Assembly: GCA_021414065.1 (NCBI GenBank)
Contig: JAIOPE010000037.1
Location: forward strand, 119,887 to 183,886
DNA from: Planctomycetota bacterium
GTDB lineage: Bacteria; Planctomycetota; JAJSAM01; JAJVHW01
Reading direction: 5' to 3'
Length of the DNA stretch: 64,000 bases
Both the position numbers and the translations under genes were made by a program. The notes beneath the pieces were generated by a model. It did not search any database. It saw only the letters and a program-made list of their open reading frames with translations, and was not told the DNA's origin. Shown here in pieces: positions 35,211 through 45,172 of the stretch. The stretch's first letter is position 1, and each line of letters begins with the position of its first letter.

Positions 35211-35833
35211 TGCTGAAAGCGGACTTCATCGCGTCTTTGCTCGTCGCTGGCGATAGCCCCGACGCGTCGGACCCGCTAGTCATTAGTCCGCGCCCGAATC
35301 TGGTAGATCTGGCGGATGGAGGAGCCGCCTCCGTCGACCTGCGACTAGGCTCGTGGTTCGTACTCCACCGTCAGTCCCGCGTGTCCCATGTGGATACACG
35401 CCCAGGATCTGCAGACGTAGGAGCTACCAAGTCCCAGTATGTTCCCATCGGATCCGAAATCAACCTCCACCCCGGCGGATTCATTCTTGGCGCGACCCTG
35501 GAGTGGGTTCGTTTGCCCGGGAATCTCGCGGCCTATGTGATAGGCAAGTCGAGCCTTGGACGTCGCGGCCTGATCATAGCAACGGCAACTGGTGTCCATC
35601 CAGGATTCAATGGTTGCCTCACTTTGGAACTGGCAAATGTCGGCGAGTTGCCCGTACTGATGCGTCCAGGAATGAAGATCTGTCAGATCTGTTTTCACTC
35701 CGTTCAGACTGGCCAGCCAAGCGTGATCGCGAGGAGTTCGTTTGCCGGCTCCAGGAAGCCGAGGCTCGGGACAATTGCGCGAGACTCATTTGCCGAGTCG
35801 CTAGCTGATGCGTGGTCATCGCGCAAGCGATAG
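35210..35833 (+). CDS. dCTP deaminase-like protein
   Basis: 207 residues of the dCTP deaminase/dUTPase superfamily. Typical motifs are SVDLRLGSWF near the N-terminus, GKSSLGRRGL (112-121, GRSSLAR in the housekeeping enzyme) and VHPGFNGCLTLELANVG with the catalytic-type Glu140, then MRPGMKICQICF. The residues expected for deamination are present, so it may convert dCTP to dUTP. Housekeeping dcd genes are usually elsewhere; position in a defence-type island with a metallopeptidase suggests a dNTP-depleting antiviral role, known for some dCTP deaminases, but that is inference. It overlaps the convergent mod gene by 18 nt. Confidence 0.75.
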   Translation: MLKADFIASLLVAGDSPDASDPLVISPRPNLVDLADGGAASVDLRLGSWFVLHRQSRVSHVDTRPGSADVGATKSQYVPIGSEINLHPGGFILGATLEWVRLPGNLAAYVIGKSSLGRRGLIIATATGVHPGFNGCLTLELANVGELPVLMRPGMKICQICFHSVQTGQPSVIARSSFAGSRKPRLGTIARDSFAESLADAWSSRKR

Positions 35834-38494
35834 CACCTTCATCACCTCGTCGCCGTAGTGGTTGATCACCTTCACCGCGATTCGGCCCGTTGAAGGCGGG
35901 GTGAACGGGCGGCTCTCGGTTGAGTAAAGCGCCTGCCACGCAGACTCATCCACCTCCGCGCGGAGAGCGCGCTGGAGTTTCTCGTAGGGCTCGTCGGCGC
36001 CCGTGAAGTATGCGTGGCGGACGAAGAACGACTCGCCGTCATAGTCGGTGTCGATGAACCAGCACGCGATGTCGTGCTCGCCCGCGCCCGTCGCCGGGTC
36101 GATGCTGCTGCTGCGGACTTGGCCAGTCGTCGGGTCGTAGACGTCGAGGCCGCGGATCCGGACGACGATCTTGCCGTCCTTCGCTCGACGGACCTCGATG
36201 TCGGGCTCGCCGAAGACCATGAACAGGTTCCCGGCCCCGGTCTTCTTCAGGAGTTCCTCGCCCATCGTCAGGTCGGGGTTCATTCGGGCGGTCAGCACAG
36301 TCAGCTTCCCGTATTGCCGGGTCTCCTCGGACACATGCGGGTCGAAGGCAAACCCGCACACGATCAGGAGGTCGAAGCCGACGCCGCGCACAGCCTCCTT
36401 GGCCGCCTCCTTCACCTGTTGCGGTGCAACCGTGCCGTGCTCTGGGCCGATCGACACGGCGACCCTGCGCACCTTCCCGTCCTTGTCCGTGTAATCGCCT
36501 GCGCCCTGGAGCCACGCCCCGGCGAACGGCTCAAGCGAGTCGAAGACGAGGCGCTCCTTCTTCACTGTGTTCTGAACGCCCGCCTTCCGCAGGTTGTCGA
36601 GGATCATCGACTCGAACGGGATGGCGGGCCCCGCGGGTCGTTCCGCCACCGACTCGTCCGTCGCCTGCACCCGGTGCGGCGACAGGCTCTCGACAGTGAA
36701 CGGCCCGGTCACCCGCACGCGCTTCGCGTCCTCGTACGGCTGGTCGTGGAGGATCTCGGTGTCGGCGTGCCGGGCGATCGCCGCGTCGATCTCGGGACGG
36801 GACATACCCTCGCGGATCTCGGGGTTTCGCGCGATGTGTTCGAGTTTGACGTGAGTCACCCGGCGGCACACGAGTCCGCGCCTCACGTCACCCGATGGCT
36901 GGTCCTTCGGGAGTGACTGGCTCGCAACTTCGCGCAACTTCTCACGTCCCTCCACGGAGTCGGCGAGAAGGTAGTACGGGTACCGTGCTGTCATTAGGCG
37001 GGCTCGCGCCAAAGTCAACGCGACTCGGCTCGTGTCGATCGCAATCCAGCGTCGCCCACGCTCTTCCGCGACGAACGCCGTCGTTCCGCTTCCGCACGTC
37101 GGATCCAACACGATGTCTCCCGGGTCCGTCGTCATGCAGATGCACCGATCCACCACCTTCGTGGACGTCTCAACAACGTACTTCTTGTCGGAGGAGAACC
37201 CCGCGACCACGGTGTCGGTCCACTGATCGCCGATTGGCACCGCGCGGAAGTCATCGAAGTACCGGACGTAATAGAGTCCGCCGTCGGTGGCCTCCACTCG
37301 TCCGGCCGCCAGCAACCGAGCCATCCCCTCCTCATTCGTCTTCCAGCGACTGCGAGCGCCGGGTCGCCAATCCCGCCTTCGGAATCGTACCGGAAAGCAG
37401 CATGCGGCGCCCTCGCCCTTCTCACGCCCCATGGCCTGACTCTGCAGGTTGTCGAGCCGGAACACACGCGCCCCTGCGGGAATCTGCGAGACATCACCAC
37501 GCTCCTGAGCGGTCAGGCGTCGGCGCGAACCGTCAGGCAGTTCCAGGAGTGAGTATGGCCCCTCCGTACTCCGGCTCAAGTCCTTCGAAGCGTAGGGACG
37601 CCGGAACTTGAAGCGCGCCTTCGTCTTGGCATAGAGCAACACGAAGTCGCACGTCCCGGCCAGGTACTCGCCGGTCGATCCCGATGTCTTGGCGAACGTG
37701 ATTTGCGAGACAAGATTTGCGCTTCCGAATACTTCATCGAGAACACAGCGCACGAGATGTACGTTGTCAGCCCCGATTTGCACGAATACGGAGCCACTTT
37801 CGCTCAGCAGTTCGCGCGCGACAACCAGCCGATCTCGCAAGTACGAGAGATAGGAGTGGACGCCGAGTTGCCACGTATCTCTGAACGCACGGATCTGCTC
37901 CGGCTGGCGGGTCGCGTCCTCCACTCGCCCATCCATGATATCGCGACGGCGCGTCGTCACCTGCCAGTTGGAACCGAACTTGATTCCGTACGGCGGGTCC
38001 ATGAACACTGTCTGGACCTTCCCCTTGAAACCCTCCTTCTCGGCGAGGGACGTCATCACCAGGAGCGAGTCGCCCAGGATCATCCGGTTCGACCAGTGCT
38101 GGTCGTGGTGGTAGAAGTCCACCTTCTTGTCGAAGTCGGAGAGCCCGTTGAAGTCCCCGAACAGGTCCATCTGGTCGCCGGATGACCGCCGCGCGGCGCT
38201 CCGCCGCACGTCCTCCACGATCGCCTGAGGGTGGATCTTCTCCTGGATGTAGATCGGTACCGCCGGCACCTCCAGCGGGTGCCGGTCCTGCTCGTCCTTG
38301 CCCTTCCAGACGAGTTGCGGGTCGAGCGAGGGGTCGCGGGGATAGAGAACGGTCGCCGGGCTCGCCTCGTCCTCGCGAACGAAGTCGCGAAGTTCGCCCG
38401 TTGGGATGTTCGGACGCCGGTCCTGGTGCTTGATTGCATCCACGGGCGCGGGATTCGCACCCTTCGCCGCGTCCTTCTTGCTTCGGCTAGCCAT
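35816..38494 (-). CDS. Type III-like site-specific DNA methyltransferase (Mod)
   Basis: 892 residues. N6-adenine/N4-cytosine methyltransferase with the catalytic motif DPPYG (TVFMDPPYGIKFGSNWQ) before the SAM-binding FxGxG-type motif (DPTCGSGTTAFVAEERG), the order of beta-class Mod enzymes. The roughly 350-residue C-terminal region (from VTHVKLEHIARNPEIREGM) is larger than in short Mods and may hold target recognition or a nuclease-related fold. The ATG at 38494 has GGAGG 9 nt upstream and overlaps the end of the DUF5615 gene by 8 nt. It is last in the res-DUF5615-mod operon. Expected to protect the host from the Res subunit. Confidence 0.88.
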   Translation of the reverse strand: MASRSKKDAAKGANPAPVDAIKHQDRRPNIPTGELRDFVREDEASPATVLYPRDPSLDPQLVWKGKDEQDRHPLEVPAVPIYIQEKIHPQAIVEDVRRSAARRSSGDQMDLFGDFNGLSDFDKKVDFYHHDQHWSNRMILGDSLLVMTSLAEKEGFKGKVQTVFMDPPYGIKFGSNWQVTTRRRDIMDGRVEDATRQPEQIRAFRDTWQLGVHSYLSYLRDRLVVARELLSESGSVFVQIGADNVHLVRCVLDEVFGSANLVSQITFAKTSGSTGEYLAGTCDFVLLYAKTKARFKFRRPYASKDLSRSTEGPYSLLELPDGSRRRLTAQERGDVSQIPAGARVFRLDNLQSQAMGREKGEGAACCFPVRFRRRDWRPGARSRWKTNEEGMARLLAAGRVEATDGGLYYVRYFDDFRAVPIGDQWTDTVVAGFSSDKKYVVETSTKVVDRCICMTTDPGDIVLDPTCGSGTTAFVAEERGRRWIAIDTSRVALTLARARLMTARYPYYLLADSVEGREKLREVASQSLPKDQPSGDVRRGLVCRRVTHVKLEHIARNPEIREGMSRPEIDAAIARHADTEILHDQPYEDAKRVRVTGPFTVESLSPHRVQATDESVAERPAGPAIPFESMILDNLRKAGVQNTVKKERLVFDSLEPFAGAWLQGAGDYTDKDGKVRRVAVSIGPEHGTVAPQQVKEAAKEAVRGVGFDLLIVCGFAFDPHVSEETRQYGKLTVLTARMNPDLTMGEELLKKTGAGNLFMVFGEPDIEVRRAKDGKIVVRIRGLDVYDPTTGQVRSSSIDPATGAGEHDIACWFIDTDYDGESFFVRHAYFTGADEPYEKLQRALRAEVDESAWQALYSTESRPFTPPSTGRIAVKVINHYGDEVMKVLSLAR

Positions 38495-38864
38495 GGTCGT
38501 ACACCTCCGGGCTCGGTCCTTCCATGGTCGATCCGCCCTTCGTCACCCGCACCAGCCGCCCGGCGATCGTGCCCGCGGAAGCGAGCGCTGCGTCGATCCG
38601 CTCCGCCAGCCCGCTCGTGTCGTCGTCGCAGGTACAGACCACGATTCCAGCATGGCGGCCACCCCGTCGGTGCAGCGCGATGAAGTCCCGCCGGTTGAAG
38701 GTGAGGACAGCACGCCCCGCCGCGGTGGCGTCCTTGAGCACCTGATCGTCGGGCACGCGCTGCCGCGACTGGCCGGCCTCGTGCGTCGTCAGGACGTCGT
38801 GACCGAGCGAGCGCAGGCGCTCCACGGCTTCGGCGGCGAAGTTCTCGTTCCCGTAGAGGAGCAT
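38487..38864 (-). CDS. DUF5615 (PIN-like) toxin-type protein
   Basis: 125 residues from ATG 38864, 2 nt after the res stop; the track's longer start overlaps res and is not needed. It resembles DUF5615 PIN-like proteins, usually paired with DUF433 antitoxins: an N-terminal LLYGNENFAAEAVERLRSLG, then HDVLTTHEAG, DDQVLKDATAAGRAVLTFNR and RDFIALHRR. The usual first acidic residue (x-D-E-N) reads N-E-N here. The partner-type DUF433 domain is at the C-terminus of the upstream Res protein. A predicted RNase-like toxin; activity unproven. Confidence 0.75.
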   Translation of the reverse strand: MLLYGNENFAAEAVERLRSLGHDVLTTHEAGQSRQRVPDDQVLKDATAAGRAVLTFNRRDFIALHRRGGRHAGIVVCTCDDDTSGLAERIDAALASAGTIAGRLVRVTKGGSTMEGPSPEVYDHG

Positions 38865-38866
38865 CG

Positions 38867-41800
38867 TCACGCCTCGTCGTGTTCCCGCGCGGCGCGCGCG
38901 ATCTCGTCGGCATGGGAACCCGCGTACGCCCACGCGGCCTCGAGGTCACCCGCCGTGAGTCCAGGGTAGTTCCGGAGTATCCAGGCGTAGTCCCTGCCGA
39001 GGTCACGCCACGACACGAGCAGCCAGACCGGTATCCGGGTGGACCGGACGCATGCGTCCCCTCCGCACACACCGGGTGTCCGCTGGATCGCGGCAGGAGC
39101 AAGGCCCGACTTTCGGCGCTCCACCAGGAGTCCGCGAATCAGGGACTGCACGTTCCACGGGTCCGCGACTTCGAGGAACGCCCAGCGGCCGAAGTCGCCC
39201 TGGTTGTTGACAGCCGGCACCCACAGATCCCGTGCGGTCGCGACCTTCTCCGCCTTGTCGCGCCGCGCCTCTCCGGAGACCTCGACGAGGAGCCGCAACG
39301 GGTCCTGCGGACCGGCGCCGTCGTCGATGTGGACGACGAAGTCCGGCGTGTACTGCCGCTCTGCGCCGTCGATCGTGTACGGGATCGTGAAGCCGAGATT
39401 GTGGTTCTTCACGTAGCGGACTACCTCTGGCATGTCCTCGATCGACTGGGCCGTCTTCTGCTCCCAGGAATCTGTGTCCGCGACGACATGGCTCACGTGG
39501 CACTTGTCCGCCCGCGTGCGCCAGGTCGGCCGCGTGGTGTCGAAGTCCACGAACTCGGTGGAGCCGACGGTGTCGTATGGCCGGAGGATCGGGCGCAGGC
39601 GCGGCCGCGTGTCGTGGTGGCGGGCGACGGCCAGGTGGATCTTCTTCGCGGCCTCGTCCCGGTGCCGGTGGAGGCGGAGCATCTGCGGATAGGCGTTGTC
39701 GTGGAGGACGAGGCACTCCCGCATCCAGCGACGCGTGATCGCGAGGACCTGCGGGAACAGCCACGGCCGCGGCGCGCCCGCCGGGTCGCTGAAGTACTGC
39801 TCCAGCGTGTGCTTCGCCAGGTCGAACTCGACGCTCGCGGCGCGGGTGTCCCGCCAGTCTGTGTAGTGCTCCGCGGCCTCGCCCACGATGGGCGCGACCT
39901 CCGTCCGCGTCGGGACGTCCCGGGTGGACAGCACGAGCTTCGAGGACGCGTCGAACGTCGCCGCCAGCCGATCCTCGGGAAGTTCGAACCGGTAGCCCGT
40001 CACGCGCGGGAAGGTGATGGCGCACGCCGCGCGGGCGGGAAGCGCCCGGACCCGGGTCGGCGGGTCGCGCGGCTCGGGCTCCTTCTCGGAGCCCGCAGAA
40101 GGGATAAACGAGAACGGCACGCCGTAGACCTCGGCGTACTCGGGCGTGAACATGCCTTCCGCGTCTGGCACGTACGAGCGGCGCCGGAGCGCGCGGCCGA
40201 CGACCTGCTCACAGAGGATCTGGGTGCCGAACGCCCGGACGCCGAGCACGTGCGTCACTGTGTTCGCGTCCCATCCCTCGGTGAGCATCGAGACGGAGAC
40301 CACGCAGCGCACGTGTTCGCCGAGCTTTCCCGGCTTCCCGACGGTGTTCATCACCTCGCGGAGGATCTCCTCGTCGGTGATCTCCGAGACGTCGCGCCCC
40401 GGGAACCGCCGCCGCATCTCGTTCCGGAACTCCTCGATTTCAGCCGCCGCGATCTTCTTGAAGTCGGCGCTCATCCCCTCGCCGGACTCGAGCTGGCCGC
40501 TGTCCACGAGGATGGTGTTCGGCCGCGCGGCCCACTTCCGGTCCCGTTCGTTGCTGAAGAGAGCGAGGCTCCCCGGCACCACCACGGTCGAGCCGTCGTC
40601 GAGCGTCCGCTCCCACCCGGCGACGTGGTCGTACACCAGCTTCGACACGTTCGTGTTGTTGCAGACGATGATGAACACCGGCGGCGTGTGGGCCTTGTCG
40701 GGTTCGCTCGCCGCGCGCTCCTGCCACTTCGCAAAGTACTTCTCGTAGTTGGAGTAGAGGCTCTTCAGCGCCCCCTGGAGTTCCGGGGGAAGGACGGGCT
40801 CGCCGGTCAGCGGACCGGTCTTCCGTCCCTTGCGAGGGAGCGCCTCGCGGATCCGCGGCCAGATGTCCCGGTACGTCGGGGCGTCGCCGGTCATCGAGTC
40901 GTCGGCCACCGGCACGCGAGGCACCTTCACGATCCCGCTCTCGATCGCGTCGATGAGCGAGAAGTCAGACACGACCCAGGGGAACAACTTCGTCTCGCCC
41001 CAGCCCGACCCCCGGAGAAAGAACGGGGTCGCCGACAGGTCGTAGACCGCCCGGATCCCGAGCTTCCGCTGCACCGCCTCGACCCCGCTGATCCAGACAC
41101 GGGCCTCATCATCGCGCTTCTTGGCCTCGCGCCGGTCGTCCGCGGAGAGCTCCGCGTCCTCGCCCCCCGCCCTGCGCCGGTAGCAGTGGTGCGCCTCGTC
41201 GTTGAGGACGACGATCCCCTTCTTCGCGCCGAAGGCCCGGCAGACGCGTCGGACCATCTGGTCGGGCGTCTCCGTGAACGCACCGGTCTGCGCGCCGCCG
41301 AGGATCGACTTCGTCAGCTTCGCCGCGTCGCCGGTCTCGCGTTGGAGGAACGCATGGAAGTTCGTGATCACGAACTTCGCGGAGAGAAGGCGGCGGGCGT
41401 CGTCCTCCCCCACAACGTCCCGTTCCCGGTAGTAGTTGTCCGGCTCGTTCGGAAGCAGCACGCGGAGGCGGTCCCGGATGGTGACCCCGGGCGTGATGAC
41501 GAGGAACGCGTCCGAGAACCGGCGGTCGTGGGGGTTCTCGATGCGGTTGAGCGTCTGCCACGCGATCAGCATGGCCATGACGACAGTCTTCCCCGTCCCG
41601 GTCGCCATCTTGAGGGCGATGCGGAAGAGGCCGGGGTTCGCGTCGTCGTTCAGCCGGCGCAGCTCCGTCTCGATCCACGCCTCGCCGGAGCGCGAGGCCG
41701 CCTCGGCGAGGAACATGACCGTCTCGAGGGCCTCGATCTGGCAGAAGAACAGCGGGCGCCCGCGGTCCGGCCGGGTCCAGTACTCCAGCAGCCGCCGCGA

Positions 41801-42082
41801 CGTCCGCGTCAGGTACGGACGCCCCTTCGCCCGCCAGACATCCACCCGGCTGCGGATCGAGTTGATGAGCTCGTTCGGCTGGATCCGGTCCTCGGTCCAC
41901 TCCGTGAACAGGTCCGCCTGCTTCGTCTTCTTCCGGGCGGCCGGGATCGGGACGAAGTAGCACGAGGTCCGCCGCCCCTCCACCACCTCGTTCGTGATCC
42001 CCGTCTCGTCGAATCGGAAGTGCCTTGACGGCTCGCGGAAGGGCGAGTTGAGGATCGGGTTCTCGATGACAACTTGGGGCAT
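38867..42082 (-). CDS. Type III-like restriction helicase-nuclease with C-terminal DUF433 antitoxin domain
   Basis: About 1071 residues; ATG 42082 has GGAG 9 nt upstream (track start is TTG 42097). The N-terminus (MPQVVIENPILNSPFREP) resembles the BPTD_3080-type restriction endonuclease family. SF2 helicase motifs: Walker A (KMATGTGKTVVMAM), Walker B (VVLNDEAHHCY) and motif VI (EQVVGRALRRR). A PD-ExK-like nuclease region follows (YTPDFVVHIDDG ... LLVEVSGEARRDK). The last 70 residues (TPGVCGGDACVRSTRIPVWL ... YPGLTAGDLEAAWAY) are a DUF433 domain, normally a free antitoxin to DUF5615 proteins. The next gene encodes DUF5615, so restriction and toxin-antitoxin functions appear fused. Confidence 0.85.
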   Translation of the reverse strand: MPQVVIENPILNSPFREPSRHFRFDETGITNEVVEGRRTSCYFVPIPAARKKTKQADLFTEWTEDRIQPNELINSIRSRVDVWRAKGRPYLTRTSRRLLEYWTRPDRGRPLFFCQIEALETVMFLAEAASRSGEAWIETELRRLNDDANPGLFRIALKMATGTGKTVVMAMLIAWQTLNRIENPHDRRFSDAFLVITPGVTIRDRLRVLLPNEPDNYYRERDVVGEDDARRLLSAKFVITNFHAFLQRETGDAAKLTKSILGGAQTGAFTETPDQMVRRVCRAFGAKKGIVVLNDEAHHCYRRRAGGEDAELSADDRREAKKRDDEARVWISGVEAVQRKLGIRAVYDLSATPFFLRGSGWGETKLFPWVVSDFSLIDAIESGIVKVPRVPVADDSMTGDAPTYRDIWPRIREALPRKGRKTGPLTGEPVLPPELQGALKSLYSNYEKYFAKWQERAASEPDKAHTPPVFIIVCNNTNVSKLVYDHVAGWERTLDDGSTVVVPGSLALFSNERDRKWAARPNTILVDSGQLESGEGMSADFKKIAAAEIEEFRNEMRRRFPGRDVSEITDEEILREVMNTVGKPGKLGEHVRCVVSVSMLTEGWDANTVTHVLGVRAFGTQILCEQVVGRALRRRSYVPDAEGMFTPEYAEVYGVPFSFIPSAGSEKEPEPRDPPTRVRALPARAACAITFPRVTGYRFELPEDRLAATFDASSKLVLSTRDVPTRTEVAPIVGEAAEHYTDWRDTRAASVEFDLAKHTLEQYFSDPAGAPRPWLFPQVLAITRRWMRECLVLHDNAYPQMLRLHRHRDEAAKKIHLAVARHHDTRPRLRPILRPYDTVGSTEFVDFDTTRPTWRTRADKCHVSHVVADTDSWEQKTAQSIEDMPEVVRYVKNHNLGFTIPYTIDGAERQYTPDFVVHIDDGAGPQDPLRLLVEVSGEARRDKAEKVATARDLWVPAVNNQGDFGRWAFLEVADPWNVQSLIRGLLVERRKSGLAPAAIQRTPGVCGGDACVRSTRIPVWLLVSWRDLGRDYAWILRNYPGLTAGDLEAAWAYAGSHADEIARAAREHDEA

Positions 42083-42272
42083 TGGGCCCAACTCCAAGAT
42101 GCACTACGTCTCTCACCGCGAACTGCCCGTGGTAGCGCGGCTGGTTTCGCCCCCGTGCCACGCCCGGAGCGAACGACGCGGACGCAAGAGTAGCAGGCAA
42201 CCTGCGGAAGTCGCGATCGTTCGCCCGCGCTGTCGGACCCGTCGGATAGGCTGCCCGGTTACCGAGAGGACC
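42083..42272. promoter_or_regulatory. Divergent promoter region of the restriction operon and the serine protease gene
   Basis: A 190-bp gap that must hold promoters for both directions. No clear -35/-10 pair or operator was recognised. Confidence 0.3.
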
Positions 42273-43289
42273 ATGGTCAACAAGCCCGAACCGCCCCCCG
42301 AATCTGACCCTCGCGCGATCGCGCGCCGCGTGGCGACTGCGACCGACTGCGACGTCATCCTGTACTGCGGCGGGATCAACGGGTCTGGCGAGGAGGCCGT
42401 GCGCACCGCGGTCCCCAAAGACGGGGCCCGCCGCCCGAACGTCCATCTGCTACTGACGACGTACGGGGGCAGCGCTGAGTCGGCGTTCCGAATCGCGCGG
42501 TCGCTGAGGCGGAAGTACGCCAAGGGGAAGCTCACGGTCGTCGTCGACTCGTACTGCAAGAGCGCCGGGACTCTCCTCGCGGTTGGCGCGAACGAGATCG
42601 TAATGTCCGACCTCGCGGAACTCGGCCCGCTTGATGTGCAGCTTCGCAAGCCGGACGAGATCGCTGAGCGACAGTCGGGTCTGACGTCGTTTGAGGCTCT
42701 GCGCACGCTCCAGGACCGCGCATACGCGGACTTCCAGGAGTTCATGCTTCGACTTCGGCTAGGCACGAAGGGGCAGATCAGCACGAAGACTGCGGCCGAC
42801 GTCGCTTCAAAGCTGGTGACAGGTCTCTACCAACCGGTCTACGCGCAGATCGACCCAATTCGCGTAGCGGAGGACGCCCGAGCGATGGCTGTCGCCGAGC
42901 AGTACGGACGCCTGCTACAGACGAGCAACGTGAAGCCAGGTACTTTGGACCGACTCCTTCGCGAGTACCCGGACCATGGGTTCGTGCTGGATCGGGAGCA
43001 GGCGACGAAGCTCTTTGAGTCCGTGCGTGTGCCATCGCCCGACGAAGCCGCACTGCTGGACCACATCCACGAACTCGTAGAGAGCCGGGCCGGCAGCGAG
43101 GAGCCGTTTGTCTCGAACCTGTCGGCCCCGCCAAGCGGTGACGGCAGCACGAAAGTCCACCCCGTTCCTAGCGAATCGACGAACGGCACGTCCCGAGTTG
43201 GGACGCAGCCAAGCCCTGATGCGGCCGCGGACGCACCACCTCGCGGGCACGCCATCGTTCCCGCACCGGAGGCTGCGTGCGGACACTGA
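42273..43289 (+). CDS. SDH/SppA-like (ClpP-fold) serine protease
   Basis: About 338 residues from ATG 42273 (GAGAGGACC upstream); the track start at 41994 lies in the res promoter region. The core (about 20-180) matches the serine dehydrogenase proteinase/SppA group of ClpP-fold proteases: LLTTYGGSAESAFRIARSL, then VVDSYCKSAGTLLAVGANEI with the nucleophile-type Ser in KSAGT, then LAELGPLDVQL. No signal peptide or membrane helix, so probably cytoplasmic. The C-terminal 60 residues are Pro/Ser-rich and look disordered. The stop overlaps the HigA-like gene. Its location beside a restriction operon suggests a defence role, which is inference. Confidence 0.78.
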   Translation: MVNKPEPPPESDPRAIARRVATATDCDVILYCGGINGSGEEAVRTAVPKDGARRPNVHLLLTTYGGSAESAFRIARSLRRKYAKGKLTVVVDSYCKSAGTLLAVGANEIVMSDLAELGPLDVQLRKPDEIAERQSGLTSFEALRTLQDRAYADFQEFMLRLRLGTKGQISTKTAADVASKLVTGLYQPVYAQIDPIRVAEDARAMAVAEQYGRLLQTSNVKPGTLDRLLREYPDHGFVLDREQATKLFESVRVPSPDEAALLDHIHELVESRAGSEEPFVSNLSAPPSGDGSTKVHPVPSESTNGTSRVGTQPSPDAAADAPPRGHAIVPAPEAACGH

Positions 43290-43609
43290 GGCGGCAGTCA
43301 GCGACGCCTCGGCGCCCCCGCCGCGACCTGCCGCCGACGCACCCGGGCGTCATCCTCCACGAGGAGTTCCTCGTGCCGCTGGCGATCTCGCAGTACGCGC
43401 TCGCGAAGGCGATTCATGTTCCGCCCCGCCGCATCAACGAGATCGTCCACGGGCTCCGCGGCATCTCCGCCGACACCGCCCTTCGCCTCGGCCGCCACTT
43501 CGGGATGGACCCCCGCTTCTGGATGAACCTCCAGTCTCACTTCGAGATGGAGACCGCCCGCGACGCCCTCGGATCTCGCCTGGAGCGCGAAGTCGCCGTC
43601 CGCGCCTGA
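43277..43609 (+). CDS. HigA-like XRE antitoxin or regulator without visible HigB
   Basis: 110 residues with a GTG start at 43277 overlapping the protease gene by 13 nt. The HigA-type HTH is clear: THPGVILHEEFLVPLAISQY, then IHVPPRRINEIVHGLRGIS and ADTALRLGRHFGMDPRFWMN. HigA antitoxins normally follow a small RelE-like HigB toxin gene. No such gene is seen on either side; the upstream neighbour is the ClpP-fold protease. It may regulate that protease gene or be an orphan antitoxin. The N-terminal 20 basic residues may not be real; later starts are possible. Confidence 0.78.
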   Translation: MRTLRRQSATPRRPRRDLPPTHPGVILHEEFLVPLAISQYALAKAIHVPPRRINEIVHGLRGISADTALRLGRHFGMDPRFWMNLQSHFEMETARDALGSRLEREVAVRA

Positions 43610-43774
43610 GCACCGAGGCCGGGAAGTCGCTCGCATCGCCCCCGGCATCGCCCCCGCCTCGGTCCTCGCTGGACGCCCGCGCCTTCGTGCCGGAGATTCG
43701 TCCCCCGGACGATCCGTCTGGCCGCGTGACATCGAGTCGCGACGGCCGGGCCCGTCCCCACAGGAGACACTCCC

Positions 43775-45171
<1,397 letters not shown>

Positions 45172-45172
<1 letters not shown>

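Noticed and set aside
38879-42028. 1049-residue plus-strand ORF
   Set aside because: A shadow of the restriction helicase gene; composition is Arg/Val/Asp-biased with no domains.
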